From Bradyrhizobium sp. NDS-1 (GTDB lineage: Bacteria > Pseudomonadota > Alphaproteobacteria > Rhizobiales > Xanthobacteraceae), in NCBI RefSeq assembly GCF_032918005.1, contig NZ_CP136628.1, positions 5,007,501-5,071,500 of the forward strand: a stretch of DNA of 64,000 nt, in the 5' to 3' direction. Both the position numbers and the translations under genes were made by a program. Of this stretch, positions 1-8,168 are shown in pieces; positions within the stretch are counted from its first letter, which is position 1; the number at the start of each line of letters is the position of its first letter. The notes under the pieces are model-generated. The model saw only the letters and a program-made list of their open reading frames with translations, ran no database searches and had not been told where the DNA came from.

Positions 1-2
1 TG

Positions 3-377
3 GCTTCCATGGAAGCCTTAAGCGCGGGGTTGCCTGCGATTGTGAGTGACGTAGGCGGCGCGCGTGAACAGGTCGGTATGGACGGTAGCCGAGGCTTCGT
101 TGTGGCGAACCCGGTCGGCGATTCCGAAAAGGCCAATTGGCATACCTCATGTCTTATGCGATTTCAGCCACAGAAGAATAAGGATGAACTCGTCAGCGCC
201 ATGACGTCAGTGCTCGCACGCCGAGATCATTGGTCTGGCGTGCGTGAACAACTGTCCGCAGATTCACGGAGTCGCTTCGATCCCGTCGTATGTTCCAGAC
301 GGCATGCGGAGGTCCTTCTTTCGATGATTTCACAATCTGCGACCGAGAGCCAGTTCGCCGAGTGTAGTGGCCCGTAG
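3..377 (+). CDS. Glycosyltransferase family 4, C-terminal fragment (cut by window edge)
   Basis: The reading frame is open from the window edge, and the first visible residues read A-S-M-E-A-L-S-A-G-L-P-A-I-V-S-D. This is the conserved nucleotide-sugar-binding part of the C-terminal Rossmann domain in GT4 glycosyltransferases (the EAxxxGxPVV region followed by a VGG loop). About 124 residues remain to the stop. The in-frame ATG at position 9 lies inside this motif, so it is not a true start and the protein begins upstream of the window. The role is inferred to be transfer of a sugar from an NDP donor onto a growing glycan. It converges with the methyltransferase gene that ends at 442. Donor and acceptor cannot be told. 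Confidence 0.75.
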   Translation, partial: ASMEALSAGLPAIVSDVGGAREQVGMDGSRGFVVANPVGDSEKANWHTSCLMRFQPQKNKDELVSAMTSVLARRDHWSGVREQLSADSRSRFDPVVCSRRHAEVLLSMISQSATESQFAECSGP

Positions 378-441
378 ACGCTGGAGGGGTATTGCGCATT
401 TTCGGGGCAGCAAGGCGGTCCGCCTCTTGCCAATCGCAGCA

Positions 442-1197
442 CTAGCTGATTAGCCGGCTCTTCTTCCAGTTGATCTTCCGCTGTGCAACCGGCCCATCAG
501 TCAGCTCACCCGCCATAATGTATTGCTTTGCCAAGTGATGGGTCAGGAATCCGAGGGTCAGTCCGTCCAGCAACTTGGACTTTGGACCTTCAAGGCCCGT
601 GACCAGACCATCCTTGACCACCAGATTTGACTCATTGAGAAGCTGGAGGGCTGTGTCTTCGACAAAGAACTTCAAATGAGTGCGATCAAGAATTCCCGAA
701 TCCGTGTAGGCAAATCGACGTTGGAAAAGAAGCGGCAGGGTCACGCTAAGGTGCGCGATATTCGGAACGGAAACAATCACGCGACCACCATCCATGAGAA
801 GCCTCCTCGTGATCGCCTGGAGCGTACGGGTTGGATCCGGGACATGCTCAAGCACATCGAGCAACAAGATCAGGTCAAACTTGCTGCCGACTCGTGATAT
901 CAAGTCGTCGATGTCTCCGATAATCGCGACATCGGCATGCTCTCGCAGGTCAACCTCGAGTGCCTGATTGAGCTCGACCCCGAATGTCGTGGCGTCAGGG
1001 TAGAGCGATTTGAGCCAGATCAGAGTGAAGCCTGCGCCAGGTCCAACTTCGAGTATCCGCGAGGCGCGGCTGGGCAGCAACGACCGTATCTCGCGGCGAG
1101 AGCGGCTATAGTAATCTTTCGCATCCGAGACCGGCAAGGCACGCCCCTGCCCCTGCATATCTCGGATTTCGATCCTTGTGGCGGCCTCCATGCTCAT
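442..1197 (-). CDS. Class I SAM-dependent methyltransferase
   Basis: This 251-residue protein carries the methyltransferase motif I ILEVGPGAGFTL (about residues 48-59), an acidic LLLDVLEHVPDP post-I/motif II region, and VIVSVPNIAHL, typical of the Methyltransf_23/11 group that modifies glycans or small molecules. I start it at ATG 1197 because this codon overlaps the TGA of the preceding gene in an ATGA arrangement; the open frame extends 23 codons further upstream without a convincing start. It is the last gene of the long minus-strand polysaccharide operon, so a role in methylating a sugar of the repeat unit or capping the chain is likely. The target is inferred only from context. Confidence 0.75.
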   Translation of the reverse strand: MSMEAATRIEIRDMQGQGRALPVSDAKDYYSRSRREIRSLLPSRASRILEVGPGAGFTLIWLKSLYPDATTFGVELNQALEVDLREHADVAIIGDIDDLISRVGSKFDLILLLDVLEHVPDPTRTLQAITRRLLMDGGRVIVSVPNIAHLSVTLPLLFQRRFAYTDSGILDRTHLKFFVEDTALQLLNESNLVVKDGLVTGLEGPKSKLLDGLTLGFLTHHLAKQYIMAGELTDGPVAQRKINWKKSRLIS

Positions 1198-2684
1198 GAA
1201 GTGGCTCTCCTTCCGGAAACCTCCATTTGCTCCATCCCGTGCCCGCCACAAAAGAATGGCTTCCACGCTTCATGTCTTTTGGCGGTGACAATCAGATCGG
1301 GCGCAAGTATGGGCGACAGGAGTTGCAACATCGGACGAGTTCTTTTTGGAGCGCGTCTTTCAATCTTTTCGATCGCCAGACCAGCCTGCTCGCACCACCT
1401 TTGAATTTTTCCGATGGTCGTGTCGTGAATCCCTACAGCCTCGAAGGTCCCCCAGTGCCGAAAGACGTTGCTGGATTTCGCGCATTCCCAGACGTAACGA
1501 AGAGAGGGTCGATTCGGCGTGCATATGATCACTTTGCCGTCCGGAGCCAAGAGATCGGCAAATTGCCTGAGCAGATGAGCCGGATCACGGACGAACTGCA
1601 GGACATCGACAAAAAGCAAGCGGTCGAAACGCTCCGTTGCGATCTTCGCTCGCGCCGTCACAACGTCGCCCAACACCACCTCAGCCCCAAGCTGGGCCAA
1701 GCCGCTGCCCACCACGGGGTCGAGGGGTATAGCCACCACGCGGTTTCCTCGCTCCAGCAGTCGACGCTCATTCGCAGCCGAGCAGGATCCAATCGATAAT
1801 ACCGCGGCGCTTTCGGGGACAGCGGACAACACTTCGACCCTGGCCGGCTCGTAATAGTCCTTCGAATACATGCTATGCCAGAGCCGGGTCTCGGCACTGA
1901 ATAGCGGAACAGCATTGCTGCCCTCGCGCGCAATCCGCATCAGGACAGATAATTGAGCGTCCAATTGGTGGCGATCAACGCCGAGCTGGTTGACATACTT
2001 GTTCGGCAAATGGTGGGCCGAGAAATCATCGATGTGGGAAATCGGTATCAGCTTCTTGAAACCACACTGGGTGTATGGATCAGTTGCGGCGGTACACGGA
2101 AGGTCGTATTTGCCTTCATGAGGTCCAACCAGAAATCCACCGGACGCAATCGCTCTCGCAAGCTGCTGCTGGGTGAGCACATAGCTGGCAGCGTGCTCGT
2201 TGGTAAATTGCGCGAGGTGGTATTTGCCCCTGATCCTGACCGACGTGCAATCCCAGTGAAAGGAGCCATGGGCTTGCGGATAGTTCAGTTCGCCGTCTGA
2301 GGCTTTCTCGACGAGCATCAATCCGGGAACCTCGTCCTCATTCAGCACCGAAGTCACGTCCAGGAATGCCCTGATGTTACTTTCAGTTATCAAGATGTCG
2401 TCTTCGGAATAGATGAACAGATCGTATCGATCAACGCGCGCTGCAAACAGCTCCTTGTGCGCGAAGGGGAGCGACCATGGATTCTTGTTGGGAAGGCCGA
2501 CGATGCATTCGACGTCTGCAGCGGGCCTCTTGTCGATGTTGGATATGATGACAATGTCCACATCGAACGACATGGACCGGTACTCCTGGATCACGCGATC
2601 CAGGTAGGCATTGTTGGCGGTCCCATAGCTCGCGATCACGACAAAAAGTCGCAATGGCTTCCGATCGGCGATCCCCGAAGTCAT
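1194..2684 (-). CDS. Two-domain protein: glycosyltransferase-like N-terminus fused to methyltransferase-like C-terminus
   Basis: This is a 496-residue protein. Residues 1-250 read as a glycan-modifying domain: a start resembling GT-A folds (LRLFVVIASYG, then DVDIVIISN) and an acidic IYSEDDILIT motif near residue 90 in the place of a DxD metal site. Residues about 265-430 look like a class I methyltransferase, with LLFVDVLQFVRDP and GKVIICTPN, but motif I is VLSIGSCSAANE instead of the usual glycine-rich loop, so SAM binding is uncertain. It starts with ATG overlapping the TGA of the upstream aminotransferase (ATGA) and ends overlapping the next methyltransferase. The assignment of the N-terminal half is less sure than that of the C-terminal half. 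Confidence 0.6.
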   Translation of the reverse strand: MTSGIADRKPLRLFVVIASYGTANNAYLDRVIQEYRSMSFDVDIVIISNIDKRPAADVECIVGLPNKNPWSLPFAHKELFAARVDRYDLFIYSEDDILITESNIRAFLDVTSVLNEDEVPGLMLVEKASDGELNYPQAHGSFHWDCTSVRIRGKYHLAQFTNEHAASYVLTQQQLARAIASGGFLVGPHEGKYDLPCTAATDPYTQCGFKKLIPISHIDDFSAHHLPNKYVNQLGVDRHQLDAQLSVLMRIAREGSNAVPLFSAETRLWHSMYSKDYYEPARVEVLSAVPESAAVLSIGSCSAANERRLLERGNRVVAIPLDPVVGSGLAQLGAEVVLGDVVTARAKIATERFDRLLFVDVLQFVRDPAHLLRQFADLLAPDGKVIICTPNRPSLRYVWECAKSSNVFRHWGTFEAVGIHDTTIGKIQRWCEQAGLAIEKIERRAPKRTRPMLQLLSPILAPDLIVTAKRHEAWKPFFCGGHGMEQMEVSGRRATS

Positions 2685-3820
2685 CGTTCTAGCTCTGCTC
2701 GCACCGCAGCACTTACCTTCGACGTATCCTCCGCGCTCATCTGTGCGTAGATTGGCAGCAAGATCGACCGATCCTGGGCGCGCTCGGATTGGCGCAGATC
2801 CTGTCTTTGCGCGAGCCCCGAATACGGCGCCTCACGGTGGGCGCACATGATGCCGCGGCGGGTCGCAATGCCGTTATCGAGGAGGCGTTGCATGACGATC
2901 CGTTGGTCGAGGCGGTCTGGAAGACGAACGCAATAGCTCTGCCAGTTGGATCTGGCCCACGCCGGTTCGGTTGGCAACCGCAGTCCTTCCAGATTGCCAA
3001 GCTGTTCGATATATCTGGCGGCGACGGCCCGCCGACGTGCTACCAGCTCTGGAAGCCGCTCGAGCTGTCTGCGCCCAATTGCGGCCTGCATATCCGTCAT
3101 TCGGAAATTGTAGCCCAAGGCGACGTAATCCTCGAAGATCACGCTCGACGAACTGTGTCGCACCGTGTCAGGAACGCTCATACCGTGCTGGCGCAGCAGC
3201 TTGAACTTGCGATCAAGCTCGGCAACCGCGGTGGTGAGCATCCCCCCCTCACCTGTGGTGATCACCTTTCGCGGATGAAAGGAGAAGCACGCAATGTCTC
3301 CATGCGGTTTGCCGATCGGCTCCCATTCGCCATTCATCCGGATCCGCGATCCGGCGGCACAGGCGGCATCCTCGATCACGGCGATGCCGTGGCGGCGCGC
3401 CATGGGCAAGAGCGCCGCCATATCGCATGGCATGCCCATCTGATGAACTGCAATGATCGCGCGCGTCCGCTCGGTGATGGCTTCGGCCAGCCGAGTACAA
3501 TCCAGATTGTATGTCTCGGGGTCGATATCAACAAAAACCGGAGTGGCGCCTTGATGTCGGATGACGTTCGCGGTCGCAATGAAGGAGTGGCTGACCGTGA
3601 TCACCTCGTCGCCGGCGCCGATGTCCAACGCCGCCAAGGCGAGCTGCAGGGCTGTGGTGCAATTGGACACGGCACAGGCGTGCGGCGCGCCGAGAAGTGC
3701 AGCGAACTCGCGCTCGAACGCTGCGACCTGCGGGCCTTGCGATACCCAGCCCGACAGCACGACTGCGCGCGCAGCGTCAGCCTCTTCGTGGGCAAGCAGT
3801 GGCGTGGCGATCGGAATCAC
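2681..3820 (-). CDS. DegT/DnrJ/EryC1/StrS-family PLP sugar aminotransferase (probable 4-aminotransferase)
   Basis: This 379-residue protein has the family signature SGWVSQGPQVAAFE at the N-terminus, GDEVITVSHSFIATAN, VIEDAACAAGS, and the PLP-lysine segment FSFHPRKVITTGEGG. The SGWVSQGP opening resembles nucleotide-sugar C4-aminotransferases such as the perosamine/PseC group. I start it at GTG 3820, which overlaps the TGA of the upstream epimerase gene as GTGA; a longer in-frame extension to 3877 would run back inside that gene. With the SDR encoded just upstream it could make a 4-amino-4,6-dideoxy sugar. The family is sure; the regiochemistry is inference. Confidence 0.8.
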   Translation of the reverse strand: MIPIATPLLAHEEADAARAVVLSGWVSQGPQVAAFEREFAALLGAPHACAVSNCTTALQLALAALDIGAGDEVITVSHSFIATANVIRHQGATPVFVDIDPETYNLDCTRLAEAITERTRAIIAVHQMGMPCDMAALLPMARRHGIAVIEDAACAAGSRIRMNGEWEPIGKPHGDIACFSFHPRKVITTGEGGMLTTAVAELDRKFKLLRQHGMSVPDTVRHSSSSVIFEDYVALGYNFRMTDMQAAIGRRQLERLPELVARRRAVAARYIEQLGNLEGLRLPTEPAWARSNWQSYCVRLPDRLDQRIVMQRLLDNGIATRRGIMCAHREAPYSGLAQRQDLRQSERAQDRSILLPIYAQMSAEDTSKVSAAVRAELER

Positions 3821-4818
3821 GAAACCGCCGCCTGACGTTGATGGTCCGAGGCGAGCTCGCGCTCGGATCGCCACCATTTTACGAGATCGGAGAGCCCCTG
3901 CTCCAACGAAACCGTGGTGCGGAAGCCTAGCAAACGCTCTGCCTTGCCCGTCGATGCCAGTCGTCGTGGCACCGGATTGACCGAGCGCTCCGGCGCGAAT
4001 TCGGGTTTCAGGCCGCGGCGTCCCATCACGGACGCAAGCACCGTAGCCAGCTCTATCAGGCTTGTTTCAGTGCCGCTCCCCACGTTGAAGACCTCATCAG
4101 TAATCTTCGCCCTGGCTGCCAGGATGTTGGCGCGCGCGATGTCGCGGACGTGAACGAAATCCATGCTCTGATGGCCATCACCAAAGATAACGGGAGGCAA
4201 TCCAGCTTCCAGACGCTCCATCCAGCGGATCAAGACCTCGGTGTACCGTCCGTGGATGTCCATCCGGCTGCCATAAACATTGAAATACCGGAATGCCACG
4301 TAATCGATTCCATATGAATCGTTGAAAGCCCGCAGGAGCCCCTCGTTGAACGCCTTGGCGGCCCCATAGAGAGTTCGGTTGTTGTACGGGTTCTGCCGCT
4401 CTGTCGTCGGAAACTCCTCGGCCATGCCATATACGGAAGCCGAAGATGCCGCGATGATCTTCTCAATATCGTGCTTGATGCAAAGCTCCAGGAGGTCGTA
4501 GGTGGCGTCCACCATGACCTCCTTGGCGACGCGTGGTTCGGCCGCACAATGAGTGATGCGGAGCGCGGCCTGATGAAAGACGATGTCCGCGGACTTGACC
4601 AATGCTTCCATCATCTTGCGGTCGCGAATATCACCGTGAACCAATCTCACCGGCCCACGCCCGAGCGCGCGACGGAGATTTTCCGGCCGGCCTCTGATCA
4701 TATTGTCCAGGGCGACAATTTCGATGCACCCCTCGTCGCAGAGCAGGTCGGTGATGTGGGAGCCAATGAATCCTGCCCCGCCGGTGACCAGAACCCGTTT
4801 ACCCTTGAGATCAATCAA
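3817..4818 (-). CDS. NAD-dependent epimerase/dehydratase (extended SDR) acting on a nucleotide sugar
   Basis: This 333-residue protein has the Rossmann motif GGAGFIG (residues 13-19), the catalytic serine context ASSASVYG and the YGAAK active-site pair, followed by FRYFNVYG and a substrate region typical of UDP-sugar 4-epimerases and 4,6-dehydratases. I prefer TTG 4818 as start: it is preceded by AGGAG at six bases and overlaps the TGA of the upstream aminotransferase gene (TTGA), matching the overlap style of this operon. An in-frame ATG at 4842 has no good ribosome site. Flanked by two aminotransferases, it probably supplies the keto-sugar for one of them. Epimerase and dehydratase cannot be separated by eye. 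Confidence 0.78.
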   Translation of the reverse strand: MIDLKGKRVLVTGGAGFIGSHITDLLCDEGCIEIVALDNMIRGRPENLRRALGRGPVRLVHGDIRDRKMMEALVKSADIVFHQAALRITHCAAEPRVAKEVMVDATYDLLELCIKHDIEKIIAASSASVYGMAEEFPTTERQNPYNNRTLYGAAKAFNEGLLRAFNDSYGIDYVAFRYFNVYGSRMDIHGRYTEVLIRWMERLEAGLPPVIFGDGHQSMDFVHVRDIARANILAARAKITDEVFNVGSGTETSLIELATVLASVMGRRGLKPEFAPERSVNPVPRRLASTGKAERLLGFRTTVSLEQGLSDLVKWWRSERELASDHQRQAAVS

Positions 4819-5993
4819 GACGCTCTCCTGTTGTGCGACCATGTCATGATACTAAGTTGACGCTCGGCCTGGTTGCTGACGGCTACGCTGGGCTGCCATG
4901 CCGCCGCGCTCCTCAGCGTGGCGACAACTTCGTTCGCCCCATCCGGCGGCATCTCCGGATAGATCGGAAGGGAGAGGAAGTCTTTCGCGAGCATCTCAGT
5001 GACGGGGAGATCACCGGCGCGATAGCCGAGTTCTGCATAGGCTCTTTGCAGATGCACCGGAACCGGATAGTGAATCCCAGCGCCAACATTGGCGTCGCGC
5101 AACAGCTTCAGGGCGTCATCGCGCCCGTCCAATCTGACCGCGTAGACATGATACACGTGACGGGAGTGCTGCGGCGGCTGCGGCCGTCCGAACGGGAGAT
5201 CGGACAGCAATGCATTGTATCGTTCAGCCAACGACCGACGCGCCTCCGTCCAGCGCTCAATGTAGTCAAGCTTGACGTTCAGTACCGCGCTCTGAATTTC
5301 GTCCATGCGATAATTGTATCCGGGGATAGCATGTTCGTATTTCGCCTCCTGCCCCCAATCTCGCAGCAGTGACACGCGACGGGCAAATTCAGGCCGGTCG
5401 GTGACGACCGCCCCACCCTCGCCCAACGCTCCGAGATTCTTGCCGGGGTAAAAGCTGAAGCATCCCAAATCGCCGATCGAGCCTGCACGACGTCCACGGT
5501 ACTCCGCGCCGTGCGCCTGCGCGGCGTCTTCGATGACGACCAACCCGTGACGACGCGCGATGGTCATTATCGGATCCATGTCCGCCATCAGCCCGTGGAG
5601 ATGGACTGGCAGGATCGCCTTGGTTCGCGGTGTTATGGCGGCTTCGATCAAGCTGGGATCCATCGTCCATGTGACCGGATCGACGTCGACAAATACCGGC
5701 TTGGCCCCACTGTAGAGAATGGCCGCGGTGGTTGCGACGAACGTCATGGAGACCGTGATGACTTCGTCGCCGGCACCGACGCCGGCTGCCAGAAGGGCAA
5801 CGTGAAGCGCCGAAGTGCCGCTGTTCACCGCGCGGCAATGGGCGGTCCTGCAATAATCTGCAAAGCGTCCCTCGAAGGCCGTGACCTCGGGTCCGAGCAC
5901 AAAGTGCCCGCTACTGACGACCCTCGCGACTGCCGCGTCGATTTCCGGCTTGATCTGGCTATATTGCGCTTTGAGGTCCAGGAAGGGTATCAA
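4815..5993 (-). CDS. DegT/DnrJ/EryC1/StrS-family PLP sugar aminotransferase (WbpE-like)
   Basis: This 392-residue protein begins IPFLDLKAQY, the usual opening of WbpE/FdtB-type sugar 3-aminotransferases. It carries GDEVITVSMTFVATTAAI, VIEDAAQAHGAEY and the PLP-lysine segment FSFYPGKNLGALGEGG. The start must be the TTG at 5993: the in-frame codons just before it are TGA-ATC, so no earlier start exists. It lies downstream of the acetyltransferase gene with a 98-base AT-rich gap. Together with the acetyltransferase (6092) and the Gfo/Idh oxidoreductase (8169) it would form the oxidise-aminate-acetylate series that makes a 3-acetamido sugar. The reaction position is inferred from that neighbourhood. 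Confidence 0.82.
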   Translation of the reverse strand: MIPFLDLKAQYSQIKPEIDAAVARVVSSGHFVLGPEVTAFEGRFADYCRTAHCRAVNSGTSALHVALLAAGVGAGDEVITVSMTFVATTAAILYSGAKPVFVDVDPVTWTMDPSLIEAAITPRTKAILPVHLHGLMADMDPIMTIARRHGLVVIEDAAQAHGAEYRGRRAGSIGDLGCFSFYPGKNLGALGEGGAVVTDRPEFARRVSLLRDWGQEAKYEHAIPGYNYRMDEIQSAVLNVKLDYIERWTEARRSLAERYNALLSDLPFGRPQPPQHSRHVYHVYAVRLDGRDDALKLLRDANVGAGIHYPVPVHLQRAYAELGYRAGDLPVTEMLAKDFLSLPIYPEMPPDGANEVVATLRSAAAWQPSVAVSNQAERQLSIMTWSHNRRAS

Positions 5994-6091
5994 GATTCAA
6001 CACCGCGGGTTGGACTAAGATTATTATCCATTTAAATATCATTCTCATATTTAATCAAGCATTAAATCGCGAATGCATATTAATGCTAATG

Positions 6092-6604
6092 CTATTTCTG
6101 AAGCTCCTTTGCTGAGCTCCGAGCGTTCCGGACCATGTTCTCAGGTGCGGGCAGAATCCGAGCGGGCACGCCGGCGACAGTGGCCCCCGGCGGAATGTCC
6201 TTTGTCACCACCGCACCCGCGCCTACGCATGCACCCGCACCGATCGTGACGCCGCACAGAATCGTAGCGTTCGAGCCGATCGAAGCCCCTCTACCGACAT
6301 GAGTGCGTTGCAGCGCCCAGTCCGAGGCTTGCTGAGGGCGACCACCCGCGGTTGTCGCCTTTGGATATTTGTCGTTCGTGAACATCACGCCGTGACCGAC
6401 GAACACTTCGTCCTCGATCGTGACGCCCTCGCAGATGAAGCTATGCGACGATATCTTGCATCGTTCACCAATCTTTGCCCCCGCTTGGATCTCGACGAAA
6501 GTTCCAATTCTGCTCTCATCACCAACGGCGCAACCATACAGGTTGACCAGATCCGGATGCAGGATGCGGACATCGCGGCCAAGCTGGGTGTCCTTTATCG
6601 GCAT
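6092..6604 (-). CDS. Left-handed beta-helix (hexapeptide) acyltransferase, WbpD-like N-acetyltransferase
   Basis: This 170-residue protein shows a chain of hexapeptide repeats (IGTFVEIQAGAKIG, VTIEDEVFVGHGVMF, ASIGSNATILCGVTIGAG) ending in GAVVTKDIPPGATVAGVPAR, the classical acetyl-CoA-binding end of sugar O/N-acetyltransferases. The motif FVGHGVMFTNDKYPKA is typical of the WbpD/WlbB class that acetylates the 3-amino group of UDP-GlcNAc3NA. GGGGAAC lies just before the ATG. It sits between the flippase and WbpE-like aminotransferase genes, which fits N-acetylation of the aminotransferase product. It could also be an O-acetyltransferase. Confidence 0.8.
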   Translation of the reverse strand: MPIKDTQLGRDVRILHPDLVNLYGCAVGDESRIGTFVEIQAGAKIGERCKISSHSFICEGVTIEDEVFVGHGVMFTNDKYPKATTAGGRPQQASDWALQRTHVGRGASIGSNATILCGVTIGAGACVGAGAVVTKDIPPGATVAGVPARILPAPENMVRNARSSAKELQK

Positions 6605-6637
6605 GTCAGTTCCCCGTCTCTACAGTCAAGTAAACCT

Positions 6638-8113
6638 TCATAGCGCCGAACGTGAATGGAGCAGCCTGGGCGCCATCCTGGCAAGACCCGTTGCCGTTTG
6701 ACGTAGGTGCTGCAGCAGAGGATGCCCTGTTACTATAAGACCCAACCACCAGCACAACGCGGCGAACACAAATGCCGACCCGAGGCCTACAATGACATTG
6801 ACAGCCCCTGCTTCGATCAAAACGGCCCATGTGGCTGCGCCCGATGCGGTCGCCACGGCAACGACACCACTCTTCAGAAGGGCACGGCCAAACTCGCCCG
6901 GCCGCAGTGCCAGGTGCCGACTGAGATAGTATATCGCCACTGCCGCCTGAAATGGCAGCGTCAGCAATGCGCAAGCCGCGACTGCCTCGACGCCAAAAAA
7001 GGACGCACCCAGGAGAGCAAGTAACGACGGTGGCAGCGAGATGAAGGACGAGGTCAGCGCGTCCTGCACGCGTCCGACCGCCAGGAATACGGGATACGTC
7101 AGACATGCCGCAAACAGCGCGAGATTTGCAACGCAGAGAATGCGCACCAGCGGAACAACATCAAGCCAGGCTTCACCAAGCCAGATCGCGACAAGTGGCC
7201 TCGCCATAATCGCGACGAACGCGAGAAATGGCCACTGCACGGCGGAAAGCAGTTGGACCGCGTCCAGATATACGCCCTTCAGATCTGCCCCGGCTGCACG
7301 CCTCTCGACGATTGCCGGCATGATGATCGGGTTCAGCACCTGCGTGACGAGCCTGTCGAATACCTGGGTTAGGTTTATGGCTCGGCTATAGAGACCAACG
7401 GCCGTGAAATCTAGAATCTTTGCAAGAAAGAGCTGGGGTGCGAGGTTGTAGAAGATGTTGATGGCGCCGACGCCGCTCGAATAGAGACCGAATTTGAGGA
7501 CGTCTCGGTATTCGAACAGTGAAGGACGCAGCACGCTGAAATCCCGATACGAGATCAGCAGCATGGTCGTGAGGATCACGCTCCCTGCCACACTACCCCA
7601 GACCGGGGCCATGTAGCTGAAATTCAGTACCGCAAGACCAATCGAAACCAGCGCGATCGTCATGTTGCTTGCAAGATTGCAGAGGGCGAGTGTCCCGAAC
7701 AACATGTCGCGGCGAAACAAGGCGGCCACCGTTCCCGAGACGGGTAGAAGGAGCAGGTTCAGCGCAGAAACTTCGATACCTCGCCTTACGCTGTCTTGGC
7801 CAAAGAGTTGCGATACGATATCGGCCGCGGCTAGCAGGCTCAGCGCGACTGCCAGTGAGATCGCGCAACTGATAGTGAACGCCGTACGAATAGTCACGCG
7901 CGACAGCTCATGCTTCTGAAGCAGGTAATTCGCTCCTCCAAACTCCTGGAAAGCTGCCGCGATCACGGCGGTGAGCGCGTTGACCACCGCAAAAATCCCA
8001 AACTCGCCCGGCGTCAACAGTCGCGAAAGTACCGCGGTCGAGAAGAAGAACAGCACAAGACCCGCATAGCGGTCGACCGCAGAGAACAAGACAGAACGCT
8101 GCACTGAATTCAT
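6638..8113 (-). CDS. Polysaccharide flippase, Wzx/PST family
   Basis: This is a 491-residue, almost wholly hydrophobic protein with about 12-14 predicted membrane segments. It opens SVLFSAVDRYAGLVLFFF and contains LLTPGEFGIFAVVNAL, the typical N-terminal signature of polysaccharide exporters of the MOP superfamily (Wzx, RfbX). It would move the undecaprenyl-linked repeat unit across the inner membrane. The start is ATG 8113, preceded by GGAG at five bases; the frame is open for another 13 codons upstream but without a comparable site. It is embedded in the sugar-biosynthesis operon, as usual for Wzx/Wzy systems. Confidence 0.85.
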   Translation of the reverse strand: MNSVQRSVLFSAVDRYAGLVLFFFSTAVLSRLLTPGEFGIFAVVNALTAVIAAAFQEFGGANYLLQKHELSRVTIRTAFTISCAISLAVALSLLAAADIVSQLFGQDSVRRGIEVSALNLLLLPVSGTVAALFRRDMLFGTLALCNLASNMTIALVSIGLAVLNFSYMAPVWGSVAGSVILTTMLLISYRDFSVLRPSLFEYRDVLKFGLYSSGVGAINIFYNLAPQLFLAKILDFTAVGLYSRAINLTQVFDRLVTQVLNPIIMPAIVERRAAGADLKGVYLDAVQLLSAVQWPFLAFVAIMARPLVAIWLGEAWLDVVPLVRILCVANLALFAACLTYPVFLAVGRVQDALTSSFISLPPSLLALLGASFFGVEAVAACALLTLPFQAAVAIYYLSRHLALRPGEFGRALLKSGVVAVATASGAATWAVLIEAGAVNVIVGLGSAFVFAALCWWLGLIVTGHPLLQHLRQTATGLARMAPRLLHSRSAL

Positions 8114-8168
8114 CGCGGCTCCGTCACGGCATCTCGGCTGGCGAATGGCCACGCGATCAAACGGCCAA

